The notes under the pieces are model-generated. The model ran no database searches, had not been told where the DNA came from, and saw nothing but the letters and a program-made list of their open reading frames with translations. Below are positions 5,777-5,978 of a DNA stretch of 5,978 bases, piece after piece. Every line of letters begins with the position of its first letter. Position 1 is the stretch's first letter. This DNA is from Gemmatimonadota bacterium (GTDB lineage: Bacteria > ARS69), in NCBI GenBank assembly GCA_021604925.1, contig BQJX01000202.1:1-5978 (forward strand). The letters are read 5' to 3'. A program made the position numbers and the translations under genes.

Positions 5777-5950
5777 ATGACTCGTCTGATCACAGCGTTG
5801 GGGTTGTGCTTTGCCCTCGCCACGGATGCCGTTGCGCAGGAGCCGATCCTGTACGGCTGGTCCATCAGCCTGAGCGATACCGATCCCCAGGTCAACGTGG
5901 GGGCACCGACGGGGGCGCCTTTGGATGCGTACCTGTGGCTTGCCCGGTAG
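5777..5950 (+). CDS. Short secreted ORF, probable frameshifted paralogue of the preceding gene
   Basis: A 57-codon ORF with an excellent ribosome site (AGGAGGG, 8 nt before the ATG), 46 bp after the preceding gene and so probably in the same transcript. Residues 1-20 are a signal peptide (LITALGLCFALATDAVA-QE). Residues 26-55 (YGWSISLSDTDP … YLWL) align without gaps to residues 87-116 of the preceding protein, with 13 of 30 positions identical. The frame then reads AR and stops (TAG 5948), just where the relative continues as LWLDC. Another frame stays open from TGC 5941 to the window end and restores the cysteine, with a glycine five residues further on as in the relative. The gene therefore looks broken by a small indel near 5939-5941, or hit by a sequencing error. 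A naturally tiny secreted peptide is possible but less likely. Confidence 0.6.
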   Translation: MTRLITALGLCFALATDAVAQEPILYGWSISLSDTDPQVNVGAPTGAPLDAYLWLAR

Positions 5951-5978
5951 AGCTGGGTCGCTTGCCCGCAATCGCACT

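Noticed and set aside
5209..5977. Two 220-codon minus-strand frames opposite the secreted proteins
   Set aside because: The plus strand has two strong ribosome sites, two signal peptides and a shared motif. The minus frames are Arg/Ser/Pro-rich with no motif.

Overview
The window is high-GC bacterial DNA in which most genes encode exported proteins. The best taxonomic hint is a 739-residue beta-propeller-like protein with LVIVD-type repeats and a FlgD/type-9-like C-terminal Ig module (PNPF ... GVYFLRL). Together with the small secreted YGW/LWL proteins at the right end, this suggests a bacterium of the Eisenbacteria/Krumholzibacteria/FCB-like kind. That placement is inference; no rRNA or marker gene is present.

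Layout from left to right. (1) On the minus strand, 2110-1 reads as a two-gene operon. A TetR-family regulator (2020-1364) is followed, with an ATGA stop/start overlap, by an exported protein with a formylglycine-generating-enzyme (FGE/SUMF1) domain, cut off by the left window edge. The operon has a near-consensus sigma-70 promoter (TTGACA, 17 bp, CATAAT). A perfect 19-bp palindrome at 2033-2051 overlaps its -10 and start site, a textbook arrangement for autorepression. (2) Diverging from it on the plus strand (2052-2335) is a broken SnoaL/NTF2-like gene of the COG4922 type. Its first two thirds and its last 15 or so codons are recognisable but in different frames, with the middle missing. (3) Converging on the pseudogene is the large repeat protein (4603-2384, minus). 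Upstream of it lies a small unrecognised ORF (4947-4693, minus). (4) After a 171-bp gap a plus-strand run of small secreted proteins begins: a 203-residue protein (5119-5730), then, 46 bp on, a short ORF (5777-5950). The short ORF has its own signal peptide, repeats the YGW...LWL motif and then stops early, so it looks like a frameshifted paralogue running off the right edge.

How the parts may work together: the regulator, its operator and the FGE-domain gene form one regulatory unit, and the dead SnoaL gene was probably its divergent partner. The other genes are exported proteins with no visible functional link to that unit. I see no CRISPR array, transposase, tRNA, rRNA or defence system. 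The most unusual items are the architecture of the FGE protein, the deletion-scarred SnoaL gene under an intact operator, and the YGW/LWL paralogue pair.
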